DNA of 63,741 nucleotides from an uncultured Clostridia bacterium (GTDB taxonomy: Bacteria; Bacillota; Clostridia; Christensenellales; UBA1242): positions 1 through 63,741 of the forward strand of contig CANBBP010000006.1 of assembly GCA_947366895.1 (NCBI GenBank), read 5' to 3'. Below the pieces are notes generated by a model that made no database searches, was not told the DNA's origin, and saw nothing but the letters and a program-made list of their open reading frames with translations. Of the stretch, positions 37,572 to 45,876 are shown one piece after another (position 1 is the first letter of the stretch; every line of letters begins with the position of its first letter). The position numbers and the translations under genes are program-made.

Positions 37572-39119
37572 ATGAAGATAGCTCTTACTGGTGCAACAGG
37601 AAATATGGGAAGAGAGACACTTTTAGAATTAAGTAAATTAGAAATAGTTGAAGATATAAAAATATTAGTTTCACCTTCTAGTAAAAAGAGGGGAGAAATG
37701 GTAATTAATAGATGTAAAAATAATAAGCATAAAATAAACGTTGTTTATGGCTCTATAGCAGACATAAACGCATGTAGAGAATTAGTTAAAGATGTTTCTT
37801 ATGTTATTCATCTTGCAGCAGTTATTCCACCAAAAGCCGATAAAAATCCACAATTAGCAATAAGTTGTAATGAAAATGGGACAAAAAATTTAATAAAGGT
37901 TATTGAAGAACAATCCACCCAACCGAAGTTTATACATACTTCAACCGTTGCTTTATATGGAAATAGAAATCATTTATGTATGTGGGCAAGAGTAGGAGAC
38001 CCTTTATTGGTTAGTCCATTAGATGTATATTCAGTAACAAAACTAAGGGCAGAATTTGCTGTAATGGAAAGTAACATTAAAAACTGGGCAGTAATTAGAC
38101 AATCTGCAATGTTACATACAAATATGTTAAAAGATAACATGAATGATGGATTAATGTTTCATACATGTTTTAATGCCCCTCTTGAATGGATAACAGCTCA
38201 TGATAGTGGTCTATTAATAGCAAATATAATTAAAGAAGATAGTAAGCAAGATTTGGGTTTAAAGTTTTGGAAACATTGTTTTAACATTGGTGCAAATCAC
38301 ACCAACCAAATTACAGGCTATGACACCTTAAATGCTGGTTTTAAATTGATAGGTGGCACTACAAAACATTTTTTTAAACCTAATTATAATGCAATAAGAA
38401 ACTTTCACGGTGTTTGGTTTTATGATAGCAATAAACTAAACGATTTATTTAATTATGTAACACAGGATATTAATGATTATTGGAAGAATATAAGTAAAAA
38501 ATTTTGGTATTATAAATTAGGAAAAGTTGTTCCTAAAAAAGTGATATCTTCTTTGGTTATTAAAAAACTTTTAAAAGATGAAAATTCTCCACAATATTGG
38601 TACGAGAATAATGATGTCGCAAAACTAATTGCATTTTTTGGTGGTAAAGAAGAATATGAAAATCTACCAAAATCATGGCAAGAAGTTAATTTACTTTCAG
38701 AAAATAAATTACCAAATGGCGAAACCTTAAATTTTGATTATTTAAAAAACAGAGAAAACGCAAAGTTAATAGATTATGGCTATGACTTTAATAAATTAGA
38801 TAGCGAAATTACTCTTCAAGACTTAACAAATGTTGCTTCTATGCACGCAGGAAAACTATTAACTAAAACCTTCAAAACAGGCGATATTTATGCAAAATTG
38901 AAATGGCTCGACCAAGATGGCAAGGAGTTTGAAGCAACTGCTTATAGCGTATTAAGAGCAGGACATTGGCATAACCCATGCTATGATTCTTTTGTATGGG
39001 ATTTTGATAGATTAAGCAAAAAAGATAAGATATATGCCCAAATTTGGTATACTTCACATAAAGAAACAGAAAACAATGTCTACTATATAGATGAAGATTA
39101 TTTAGCTAAAATAAGGTAA
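37572..39119 (+). CDS. NAD(P)-binding SDR/epimerase-like protein with C-terminal extension
   Basis: A 515-residue protein. Residues 1-250 form an extended short-chain dehydrogenase/NAD-dependent epimerase: MKIALTGATGNMGRE (nucleotide loop), VIHLAAVIPP near 80 and YSVTKLRAE with the catalytic Tyr/Lys near 150-155. The C-terminal ~260 residues are not recognised but end in a segment rich in Trp/His/Tyr. I start at the ATG of MKIALTG (37572), which has GGGAGAT upstream. The next gene, an EFR1 flavodoxin-ferredoxin, begins five bases after the stop, so the two form an operon and may act on one redox pathway. Substrate unknown. Confidence 0.75.
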   Translation: MKIALTGATGNMGRETLLELSKLEIVEDIKILVSPSSKKRGEMVINRCKNNKHKINVVYGSIADINACRELVKDVSYVIHLAAVIPPKADKNPQLAISCNENGTKNLIKVIEEQSTQPKFIHTSTVALYGNRNHLCMWARVGDPLLVSPLDVYSVTKLRAEFAVMESNIKNWAVIRQSAMLHTNMLKDNMNDGLMFHTCFNAPLEWITAHDSGLLIANIIKEDSKQDLGLKFWKHCFNIGANHTNQITGYDTLNAGFKLIGGTTKHFFKPNYNAIRNFHGVWFYDSNKLNDLFNYVTQDINDYWKNISKKFWYYKLGKVVPKKVISSLVIKKLLKDENSPQYWYENNDVAKLIAFFGGKEEYENLPKSWQEVNLLSENKLPNGETLNFDYLKNRENAKLIDYGYDFNKLDSEITLQDLTNVASMHAGKLLTKTFKTGDIYAKLKWLDQDGKEFEATAYSVLRAGHWHNPCYDSFVWDFDRLSKKDKIYAQIWYTSHKETENNVYYIDEDYLAKIR

Positions 39120-39124
39120 GATAA

Positions 39125-40141
39125 ATGAAAACAATAATTTGTTATTTTTCAGGAACTGGTAACACAAAAAAAGTTGTTGACTGTTATAAACAAGAATTTG
39201 AAAATAATGGCTGGTCTACAACTTTACACGCGATAGAAAAAGAATTTAATGAAGATTTATCGTATTACGATTGTATAGGTATTGCTTACCCTATACATGC
39301 TTTTAATGCTCCTTCTATTGTCATAAACTTTTGTAAAAAACTGCCAAAATTAGAAAAACCAAAACCTCTTTATATTATAAAAACTTCTGGTGAACCTTTA
39401 AAAATTAATAATATTTCTTCTAATAAAATTGTTAAGATTTTACAAAAAAAAGGTTATATTTTAAATAATGAATATCATTATGTAATGCCATATAATATGA
39501 TGTTTAGACATTCTAACGCTATGGCTTATAAAATGTGGAATACAGCAAAAAAATTAATTCCTATAGATTGTTTAGAAATTATAGAAAATAAAAAAGTTAA
39601 ACTTCCGTTTTTTCCTCTATCTAATTTAATATCATGGGTAATGCGTATTGAACATTGGGGAGGTAGGTTTAATGGTAAAAGATATAAAGTTAGTTCAAAA
39701 TGTATTAAGTGCCAAAAATGCGTTAATAACTGCCCAACTCATAATATAACTATAGATAAAGATGGAAACTTTCATTTTGGTAAAAATTGCATAATGTGTA
39801 TGCGTTGCTCGTTTGGTTGCCCATTAGATGCCTTTAGTATAGGGTTATTAAATGGTTGGAAGGTAAACGGAAGTTATAATTTTAATGACCCAGATAATAC
39901 CGAACAAAAATCTCATCATAACTATTGCAAAAATTCTTATGAAAAATATTTTAAACGTAGTGAACAAAAAATTAATCAATCTAAAAAGCTTAATAATACT
40001 AATGATTGTCAATCTGCTAATTTAAATAATAGTGCTAAAGAAGGTATAATTAGTAACGAAAATTTAATTAATAATGAAAATATAATTAGTAACGAAAATA
40101 AAAAAAATGACACTATAGAAAATAATGAAAATAATAAATAA
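39125..40141 (+). CDS. EFR1-family flavodoxin/ferredoxin fusion
   Basis: A 338-residue electron-transfer protein. Residues 1-150 form a flavodoxin-like domain with the FMN loop YFSGTGNTKKV. Near 190-235 are two 4Fe-4S clusters: CIKCQKCVNNCP and CIMCMRCSFGCP. This layout defines EFR1-type ferredoxins of anaerobic Bacillota. The last ~75 residues are an Asn/Lys-rich low-complexity tail with repeated NEN and ISNEN units. It begins five bases after the SDR gene, with which it is probably co-transcribed. A perfect palindromic terminator follows. Confidence 0.88.
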   Translation: MKTIICYFSGTGNTKKVVDCYKQEFENNGWSTTLHAIEKEFNEDLSYYDCIGIAYPIHAFNAPSIVINFCKKLPKLEKPKPLYIIKTSGEPLKINNISSNKIVKILQKKGYILNNEYHYVMPYNMMFRHSNAMAYKMWNTAKKLIPIDCLEIIENKKVKLPFFPLSNLISWVMRIEHWGGRFNGKRYKVSSKCIKCQKCVNNCPTHNITIDKDGNFHFGKNCIMCMRCSFGCPLDAFSIGLLNGWKVNGSYNFNDPDNTEQKSHHNYCKNSYEKYFKRSEQKINQSKKLNNTNDCQSANLNNSAKEGIISNENLINNENIISNENKKNDTIENNENNK

Positions 40142-40174
40142 AATTAGAAAACAAATTTGTTTTCTAATTTTTTT
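40142..40174 (+). terminator. terminator after the EFR1 gene
   Basis: Perfect palindrome TTAGAAAACAAA/TTTGTTTTCTAA followed by a T-run. Confidence 0.85.
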
Positions 40175-40233
40175 AATACTTAGCATTAACATTTATCTAT
40201 TACTATTCATATAAGAGTTAAGAGGTAAATATT

Positions 40234-40584
40234 ATGTTTAATTTTTTAAATCAATTTTCAAACACTAATGGTCAAAATAGCAATAGTACAAATAGTGAAA
40301 ATGTTAAAATAAATAACTCTAATGTAGGTAATAATTTTGATAATTTGCAAATGGCAAGGCAAGATTTAATGGGAGAACTTGCCGCTGTTATAGAATATGA
40401 TAATCATATTCATAAATCTAATAATGAAATAGCAAAAGAAACCTGGGAAGATATAAGAGATGAAGAACTTGTTCATGTAGGAGAACTTTTAGCTTTAATT
40501 ATACATTTAGGACCTTATCAAAAACCTTTAATAGAAAAAGGTATGAAAGAATTTGAAGATAGATTAAATAATTTAAGAAGATAA
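40234..40584 (+). CDS. small ferritin-like protein
   Basis: A 116-residue protein with an Asn/Ser-rich first 35 residues and then two helices with a diiron-like pattern: ELAAVIEYDNHIH near 48-60 and DIRDEELVHVGELLALI near 73-90 (E-x-x-Y and EE-x-x-H). The layout resembles the short two-helix ferritins that dimerise to form a metal site, some of them encapsulin cargo. No encapsulin gene lies nearby. It has GAGG upstream, its own terminator and no operon partner. Family-level confidence only. Confidence 0.6.
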   Translation: MFNFLNQFSNTNGQNSNSTNSENVKINNSNVGNNFDNLQMARQDLMGELAAVIEYDNHIHKSNNEIAKETWEDIRDEELVHVGELLALIIHLGPYQKPLIEKGMKEFEDRLNNLRR

Positions 40585-40627
40585 AATTTAATTTACATAA
40601 AACAAATTTTAAATAATTATTATATTT

Positions 40628-40658
40628 AGAGAGGATAAAAAGTTATCCTCTTTTTTTT
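40628..40658 (+). terminator. terminator after the small ferritin-like gene
   Basis: AGAGGATAA/TTATCCTCT stem with four-base loop and T8. Confidence 0.85.
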
Positions 40659-40701
40659 ATTCTAACATTTAAATAGTTATTTTTTTATTGTATATTAAAA
40701 A

Positions 40702-41189
40702 TTAATCATCAAAATTATTATTAGGAAAGATAGCATCTAGATACTTTATAATTTCCTTATTTTTATGTGCGTAATCAACAATAGTATTATCAATATTTTC
40801 CTTTAATCTCTGAATGGGTGCAGGAAGAAAATCTTCCCTATAAAGAAAACTATTATGGTCAAAGAAAATGTCAAAATCTCTATATTTTGGATTATATAAT
40901 TTTAAATAGGCGATAACACTTTCTATTATTATTTCTGCTAAAATTGATTTATCAGTTAAAGAATAAATAAAAGCAAAATCATGATATAACTTTTTATTAA
41001 CTAAAAAATAATCCTTTGTTTTTTTATGGTTTCTGTTTCTAGTAGTAATCTTTCAGAAAGAATCAACTTCTTATTTTCAAACAGAGTTTTTTCACCATAT
41101 AGATTAATTAAATCAGGTAAATATTTTTTTATATTATTTTCTATATTAGAATTAGGAAAATAATATTTTTTAAGTTGTGAATTTGTCAT
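40702..41189 (-). pseudogene. frameshifted hypothetical gene with an A7 shift site
   Basis: The first frame (from ATG at 41189) codes for about 60 residues and stops at 41001. The next ~105 codons continue in the -1 frame to a TAA at 40702-40704, reading protein-like sequence such as DYFLVNKKLYHDF and AEIIIESVIAYLKLYN. The frames join exactly at a run of seven A (41025-41019 on the minus strand), where zero-frame codons read ATA AAA AAA. Joined, the product is about 165 residues. It could be a decayed gene, a sequencing slip, phase variation or programmed -1 shifting. The protein family is not recognised. It lies beside an XRE gene and the tRNA-Arg island. Confidence 0.6.
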
Positions 41190-41335
41190 AATTATATTTT
41201 AACCCGTTTATATGATTATTATTTTAGTGGTTTTATAAAAAGCAAAATTTTATAATTATAATTATCTCTAAATTTAACAATATACTTTAATTTTTAAAAT
41301 GTTACATAACATAATATCCTTATAGATATTAAATC

Positions 41336-41638
41336 TTAAATAGAACCAATGAAATCAATTATATTTTTCTTTTTATCCTCTGATAAAGAATTTAATAAAT
41401 GTTCAAGTTCTTTATTTACTTCATATTCAAAAATATTATGATTGAAAAATCTTTCAATAGGAAAGTTGCAAATTTCTAAAATTTGTAATAATATTTCTAC
41501 TGTTAAAACAATTCTACCTCTTTCAATTTGAGCCATATATTGTGGACTCATACCCATTCTTAAACTTAATTCTCTTGCTGATAAATTAATATTACTTCTT
41601 ACATAGCCTATTCTTTCTAAGACTTCTTTGATACCCAT
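41336..41638 (-). CDS. XRE-family transcriptional regulator
   Basis: A 100-residue protein; residues 5-62 are a helix-turn-helix with NLSARELSLRMGMSPQYMAQIERG, typical of XRE proteins. The C-terminal 30 residues (ELEHLLNSLSEDKKKNIIDFI) form a dimerisation-type helix common in Clostridia. GGGAG lies upstream of the ATG. It sits 260 bp outside the left end of the tRNA-Arg island and beside a frameshifted gene; regulated targets are unknown. Confidence 0.85.
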   Translation of the reverse strand: MGIKEVLERIGYVRSNINLSARELSLRMGMSPQYMAQIERGRIVLTVEILLQILEICNFPIERFFNHNIFEYEVNKELEHLLNSLSEDKKKNIIDFIGSI

Positions 41639-41902
41639 AAGGTTCTCCCAACAATTACTACTTCTAATAGTATAAATTATGCTTTAAAAAATTAAGGAAA
41701 TTTAGAAACATAAATATTGTAAAATTTTGTAAGAATGAGTACTAAAAAACATAAAAAAATTTTACATATATTTTATATATATCTTTTTATATTATTATAA
41801 TACTTTTTGTCGTAATAATTGGGTGAGTGGCTATATAAAAAATTTTAGAAATAGACCTTTTTGAGATAGTCTTTAACTCAAAAATGAAATAACTTTTATA
41901 AT

Positions 41903-41942
41903 AAAAAAACTATACATACTTTAAGTATATATAGTTTTTTTT
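41903..41942 (-). terminator. ancestral terminator of the split tRNA-Arg
   Basis: AACTATA-C-ATACTT/AAGTAT-A-TATAGTT stem with T-runs on both sides. On the minus strand it directly follows the displaced 3' half of tRNA-Arg, where a tRNA terminator is expected. Confidence 0.65.
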
Positions 41943-41991
41943 CTTTGGTGCACCCTAAGGAGTTCGAATCCCTAACCTTTGGTTCCGTAGA
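41938..41991 (-). repeat. displaced 3' half of tRNA-Arg (att-like repeat, left end)
   Basis: 54 bp identical to 45633-45686, covering the tRNA-Arg 3' half from the anticodon loop through CCA plus 8 bp of downstream DNA. It ends abruptly after the core GGTTCCGTAGA. It is not a complete tRNA. This is the left boundary of the inserted segment. Confidence 0.85.
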
Positions 41992-42487
41992 TAAATAGTA
42001 GTTTGAAATATGCTTTGTAGTAAGTGTAAATTTTATGTTTTTGTAAGTATTAAGTTAGATTTTGTAAATTATATAGATTATGTTTGTTTTGTTATTTATA
42101 TAAAATTAATAAATTTTAATAGATATTTTTATAATTTCTTTTATAATAAATTTTTATTTTCTTAAAATATTGAAATTTTATTCATACTAAATTTAATATA
42201 CAATGACTAACTATCTTAATAATGAAAAAACAAATTTGTTTGATACTAAACTAAAAATATTTATTTGTGAAACAAAAGAACTATACTTGAAAACGATACC
42301 GTTGAAATTATGAAAATAATTTAGCTTGAAATTAATTAAAAGGGGATACAAGGATGTTATTATTGGATTGGTTAAAGATAGCGATGTAGATTTAATAGTG
42401 TTTGAAGAGTTCCATTAAGTAAAAGTAAAATTACAATTATTATTTATTTTGCTTATATCTAGCAATAACTTTTATAAATAAATTATC
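41992..42487. other. island left arm: AT-rich DNA with gene debris
   Basis: No full gene. Short repeats of TTTTGTAA occur at 42005-42070 and could be recombinase arm sites. A 36-codon frame starts at 42201. A short frame ending at 42418 (KDVIIGLVKDSDVDLIVF) looks like the tail of a lost protein. Nothing here is intact. Confidence 0.4.
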
Positions 42488-43339
42488 TTAGTAGACAATA
42501 TTTAGTTTATATTTATCTTGGTACTCTCTTATTTTTTGATAAAGAATAGTATTCGTGAAGTGTTCCTTTTGATATCCAGTTCTTAAATAATCTTCTAGTT
42601 CATCAGAACTAATAGAAGTAATTTTTTTTGATTTCGGAAACTTAAATTTAAGTTCTCTAATAAGTGCTTTGCAAAAATCATGTCCATTAGTTAATTCTAA
42701 CAAGTCATTTTCTGATAGACTCATAATTTGAGTTTTAATTTCTTTATTGCGTTTTTCATCTATAGGATTAGATTTATTTTTGTTATTTATAACATGAATA
42801 GTTTGCGTTAATTGATGATATTCTGTTTTTTGTAAAATTCCATTTATAGATATATTTTGAAAAGTCAGTCCCCAATCATTTTTGTCATTAAGTTTTCGTA
42901 TAACTGAAATAAAGATAAGTTTTTTTAGAACAATATTTCTCAAGACTTCACTATCAAGAAACTGATTTGTAATAATAAATAAAGTATACTCAAAAAAATC
43001 TTTGTTACCAATTATCATCATCTCTGCATTGCAGTGGTCGCAAAAAAATAGGCGATCAATTTCCTGGGTTTCATAATCTCTATCTGCAATACCAATAACT
43101 CTATTTTCATTTAAAAACCTATTTGTTATAATATCTTTTATTGATTGTTTTCCTCCATAAGATTCAAATAAATAGGTGTTATTTAAGTTTATAAGTTTCA
43201 TAAATAGTTTAATATCATCTTGACCTTCAAAAATAATAATGGCTTTAGTTTGATTTTGTGGGACACTCAGTAATAGCCTTATTTCATTTTCCATAGAAAA
43301 CTTTGATAAATTCATTCTAATTGAGTTATTGTTTGGCAT
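42488..43339 (-). CDS. TOPRIM/DUF4435 nuclease-like protein, PARIS AriB-like
   Basis: A 283-residue protein with the TOPRIM outline of DUF4435: IIIFEGQDDIKLFMKLI (Glu and the acidic pair) near 35-50, SYGGKQSIKDII near 62, and VIGIADRDYE (DxD) near 85, followed by FFCDHCNAEMMII. These acidic residues would bind metal for RNA/DNA cleavage. It overlaps the end of the upstream ATPase gene by 14 nt; GGGAG precedes the chosen ATG at 43339. ATPase plus DUF4435 in this order is the arrangement of the PARIS system, where AriB is released as a tRNA-cutting toxin when phage anti-restriction proteins appear. OLD-type two-gene systems are an alternative. Confidence 0.7.
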   Translation of the reverse strand: MPNNNSIRMNLSKFSMENEIRLLLSVPQNQTKAIIIFEGQDDIKLFMKLINLNNTYLFESYGGKQSIKDIITNRFLNENRVIGIADRDYETQEIDRLFFCDHCNAEMMIIGNKDFFEYTLFIITNQFLDSEVLRNIVLKKLIFISVIRKLNDKNDWGLTFQNISINGILQKTEYHQLTQTIHVINNKNKSNPIDEKRNKEIKTQIMSLSENDLLELTNGHDFCKALIRELKFKFPKSKKITSISSDELEDYLRTGYQKEHFTNTILYQKIREYQDKYKLNIVY

Positions 43340-44654
43340 ATTCTTCTCCCAAATCAATAACTAAATTCCAATTGTTGTCAATTACTTGTGGAGCATGAGT
43401 AGAGATTAGTAAATTAAGATTCCCATTTTTTAAATTGATGATTTTATGAAGATCTTGCATTAATTCTCTTTGCCAAGCTACATGCAATGAAATTTCGGGT
43501 TCATCTATAAGTAGCATAAGTTTGTCTTTTACACCAAAAATTAATTCATAATATAGAACTATTATTTGTTGTTCTCCAGAGGAAAGTTTACTAGTTTCTA
43601 ATTCTGAGTTGTCTTCTTTTAGAACTATAAGTCCGTGTTCGTTAGAAATAACTACTTTTTTATAGTTTAACTTTTTATTTACAATTTCAGTAAATAAATC
43701 TAATCTTGCGACAATATCATCAAAAACTTCTAATTTTTGTTTTGTATCTTTTAAATAAACATATAAAGCTTGTGAATATGATTCAGTATATTCTGTTGAA
43801 CTATATTTTAAATCATTAAGAAGTTTATAAGATTGTATTTTTTCTTGTTTGTTTATAACATCTCCCAAAGATTCTAAATAATCTCGCTGTGAGATGCCTT
43901 CTTTTGTATTAAATAGTCTTTTAGGAAATGTACTATCCAATTGAGAAGATACTTCAGAGTATTTTAATACTACATTTTGTATTTCATCTTTGATTTTTTT
44001 TGGAATTTCATTTATTACTTCTATAGCAATTTCTCGTTTATGTGGATAATAGTTAAATTCATCTTCATCTATTTCTTTTCTTAATAATCGTTGTTCTTTT
44101 ATAAATTTTATAGTTCCGATTTCTTTTTTAAATTTGATTAAAAAGTTGTTGAGATCTTTGTACATTGCTTGCGATTCTTTATTCCGTTTTGCTGTATCTA
44201 AGGATAAGTAAATTAACCTATCTGTTATTTCTCTTTCACGTTCATATCTTACTCGTATATCGCGTACTTCTTCATATGAAATGATTTTATTGTTACGTAA
44301 ATCAATATAGTCTTTTGGACTTATTCTTTCAATAAATGGAAGATCCTTTCTTTTTTCAAGATTTTCTAAAACTCTTTTATTAGGTATTTTAAAAGAAACA
44401 TTATTTACAAAAATCTGATCCTTGTTTTTTTCAATTTTTAGGGTTAATTTATTAGTTAATTTTGCTTCTAATGATATAAAAGGGAATTGACTAATTTCAT
44501 ATAGATCTTTTTCAACAATAGCTTCAACTATTTTTAATATAGTACTCTTACCAAAGCCATTTGGACCTGTTATGATTGTTATTCCAGTTTCATTTAATTT
44601 TATATTATAATTAAATTGTCCAAAAAGTTTATTGATGCGTAGTTCTTTTAACAT
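43326..44654 (-). CDS. AAA/ABC-type ATPase, PARIS AriA-like
   Basis: A 442-residue SMC/OLD-like ATPase. Walker A is ITGPNGFGKSTI near 26-37, a coiled, charged middle region follows (about 100-340), then the signature KLSSGEQQIIVLYYELIF near 352, Walker B LLIDEPEISLHV near 380 and LISTHAPQVI near 418. The absence of a membrane domain excludes a transporter. GAGGTG precedes ATG 44654. The DUF4435 gene overlaps its end, so both are made together. In PARIS the ATPase forms the sensor scaffold that holds the TOPRIM effector; the similarity here is by domain pair, size and order, not by a database match. Confidence 0.72.
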   Translation of the reverse strand: MLKELRINKLFGQFNYNIKLNETGITIITGPNGFGKSTILKIVEAIVEKDLYEISQFPFISLEAKLTNKLTLKIEKNKDQIFVNNVSFKIPNKRVLENLEKRKDLPFIERISPKDYIDLRNNKIISYEEVRDIRVRYEREREITDRLIYLSLDTAKRNKESQAMYKDLNNFLIKFKKEIGTIKFIKEQRLLRKEIDEDEFNYYPHKREIAIEVINEIPKKIKDEIQNVVLKYSEVSSQLDSTFPKRLFNTKEGISQRDYLESLGDVINKQEKIQSYKLLNDLKYSSTEYTESYSQALYVYLKDTKQKLEVFDDIVARLDLFTEIVNKKLNYKKVVISNEHGLIVLKEDNSELETSKLSSGEQQIIVLYYELIFGVKDKLMLLIDEPEISLHVAWQRELMQDLHKIINLKNGNLNLLISTHAPQVIDNNWNLVIDLGEEYAKQ

Positions 44655-44691
44655 AAAATACACCTCATAAATATTAAATCGTATTTAAGGC

Positions 44692-44720
44692 ATTTTATCA
44701 TAAAATTCGTTATTAAACAA
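44692..44720 (-). promoter_or_regulatory. promoter of the ATPase/TOPRIM operon
   Basis: On the minus strand TTGTTT (44720-44715), a 17-bp spacer and TAAAAT (44697-44692), ending 37 bp before the ATPase ATG. Confidence 0.5.
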
Positions 44721-45001
44721 TATTTTCTTACAAAAAAACAATTTTAATTATTATTTTTTTATAGTATTTCAAATGAATTAGTTTTAGTATAGAATTGGAT
44801 GTTGATATAAAAATGATGTTTAAAGGAATTAAAAAGACAATGTTGTAAGATAAATATTTTTATAAAAACTAAAAGCAGTAATGCCTGGTTCAGGAAAGAT
44901 GTATTTTTTAGAATAATTAAAAACAGTGACATTAGTTATCCCTGTTTTTTATATTATAAAACAATTAGTTAGTCTGGTGGTTCATTTTAGGTTTACCTAT
45001 G

Positions 45002-45077
45002 AACAAGATTTACTCCTTTGTGTTAAAATTGAATGTAGTCTACACAAAACAATAAACACAAAGAAGTAAATCTTGTT
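45002..45077. repeat. 23-bp inverted repeat at the IS200 left side
   Basis: Arms 45002-45024 and 45055-45077 pair at 22 of 23 positions around a 30-base loop. In IS200 such a structure blocks outside transcription and hides the tnpA start. Confidence 0.85.
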
Positions 45078-45095
45078 AAAGATAAACAATAATAG

Positions 45096-45528
45096 TTTAG
45101 CAACACTACTTGGAATTGCAAATATCATATAGTTTTTACTCTTAAGTATAGGAGAAAGGTTTTTTACAATCAAAAGAGATTAGAAATAGGAGCAATTCTA
45201 AGAAGTTTGTGTGATTGGAAAGAAGTTGAGATAATAGGGGCAGAAGTTTGTCCAGACCATATACTTATGCTAGTATCAATACAACCAAAATTAAGTGTAT
45301 CAGGATCTATGGGATATTTCAAAGGCAAAAGTAGTATACTAATATATCAAAAGTATGTATATGAAATTTAATTATAGGAATAGAGAATTTTGGTGTCGTG
45401 GGTATTATGTAGACACTGTTGGGAAAAACAAAAAGCAAATACAAGAATATATTGCAAATCAGTTGAAAGAAGATAAAGAAATGGAACAAATGACAATATA
45501 TGAAATAGTAGACCCATTTAAGAAATAA
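45096..45528 (+). pseudogene. tnpA: IS200 transposase TnpA, inactivated
   Basis: Translation is clearly IS200 Y1 transposase: TTWNCKYHIVFTLKYRRKVFY, then GAEVCPDHILML, VSGSMGYFKGKSS, and after a frameshift near 45360 NYRNREFWCRGYYVDTVGKN to a TAA at 45526-45528. Damage: two in-frame stops just before 45096, a frameshift at about 45355-45365, and loss of the second His of the HUH motif (DHIL instead of DHIH). The catalytic Tyr region (YYVDTVG) remains. It cannot be active as is. Confidence 0.88.
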
Positions 45529-45632
45529 CGAAAAGATTTGCAATAAGGCAAGGTAGGTTACGCACGATTTCGTGCAGCCTTTAAAGAAAGGTTTTATCTG
45601 TTAAATGAAAAACCACCAGGTTCACTGGTGGC

Positions 45633-45686
45633 TTTTTCTTTGGTGCACCCTAAGGAGTTCGAATCCCTAACCTTTGGTTCCGTAGA
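45633..45686 (-). repeat. second copy of the 54-bp tRNA-Arg 3' repeat
   Basis: Identical to 41938-41991; here it is part of the intact tRNA-Arg gene. Confidence 0.85.
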
Positions 45687-45717
45687 CCAACGCTCTATCC
45701 AGTTGAGCTAAGGGTGC
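45641..45717 (-). tRNA. tRNA-Arg(ACG), complete
   Basis: Minus-strand cloverleaf: acceptor GCACCCT/AGGGTGC, D arm GCTC...GAGC, anticodon stem TTGGT/ACCAA with loop CTACGGA (anticodon ACG), T arm AGGGATTCGAACTCCT and encoded CCA at 45641-45643. Its upstream (right) side has no convincing TTGACA-type -35, unlike the other tRNA genes here; the likely original promoter now lies beyond 45922. Confidence 0.95.
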
Positions 45718-45721
45718 ATAG
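45676..45721 (-). repeat. 46-bp tRNA-Arg 5' half, copy in the intact gene
   Basis: Identical to 45877-45922; runs from the 11-bp core to 4 bp past the tRNA 5' end. Confidence 0.85.
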
Positions 45722-45876
45722 TTAAAAAAAGATATTAAGTTGTTAATTTTTAAAGGAACCAAAGGTTCAGGGCCCCAAAAAATGTTTAAAAGATTTTTTG
45801 GGTAAAGCGAGTAGCAAGTGGTTATTAAAGTCACGAAAGAATAGAGTGACAAATAACAAAACTTGCGAGCGAGCAA
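45722..45876. other. 155-bp hairpin cluster between tRNA-Arg copies
   Basis: Three structures in a row: an inverted 13-bp copy of the tRNA core region (GGAACCAAAGGTT, 45755-45767), a perfect 10-bp stem CCCAAAAAAT/ATTTTTTGGG (45774-45802), and a long imperfect stem with arms 45814-45834 and 45846-45866 (GCAAGT/ACTTGC outside, GTCAC/GTGAC inside). GC content is higher than the surroundings. It has no open frame. It may be a recombination-site arm region, a small RNA or the remains of a second insertion. Confidence 0.55.

Larger units (their letters stand above)
44974..45632 (+). mobile_element. decayed IS200-family insertion sequence
   Basis: It carries a broken TnpA gene and IS200-like ends: CTGGTGG at the left (44974) and the right-end hairpin CCACCAG-GTTCA-CTGGTGG (45613-45631). 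A long inverted repeat precedes tnpA, as in classical IS200. The right-end hairpin plus CTTTTTC now lies just after the 3' end of the intact tRNA-Arg and may serve as its terminator. Confidence 0.75.

Noticed and set aside
42201..42311. 36-codon frame in the island left arm
   Set aside because: No ribosome site, no recognisable motif; likely chance.
44875..44925. MPGSGK-like P-loop fragment left of the IS200
   Set aside because: Only about 15 codons before a stop; too short to call a gene remnant.
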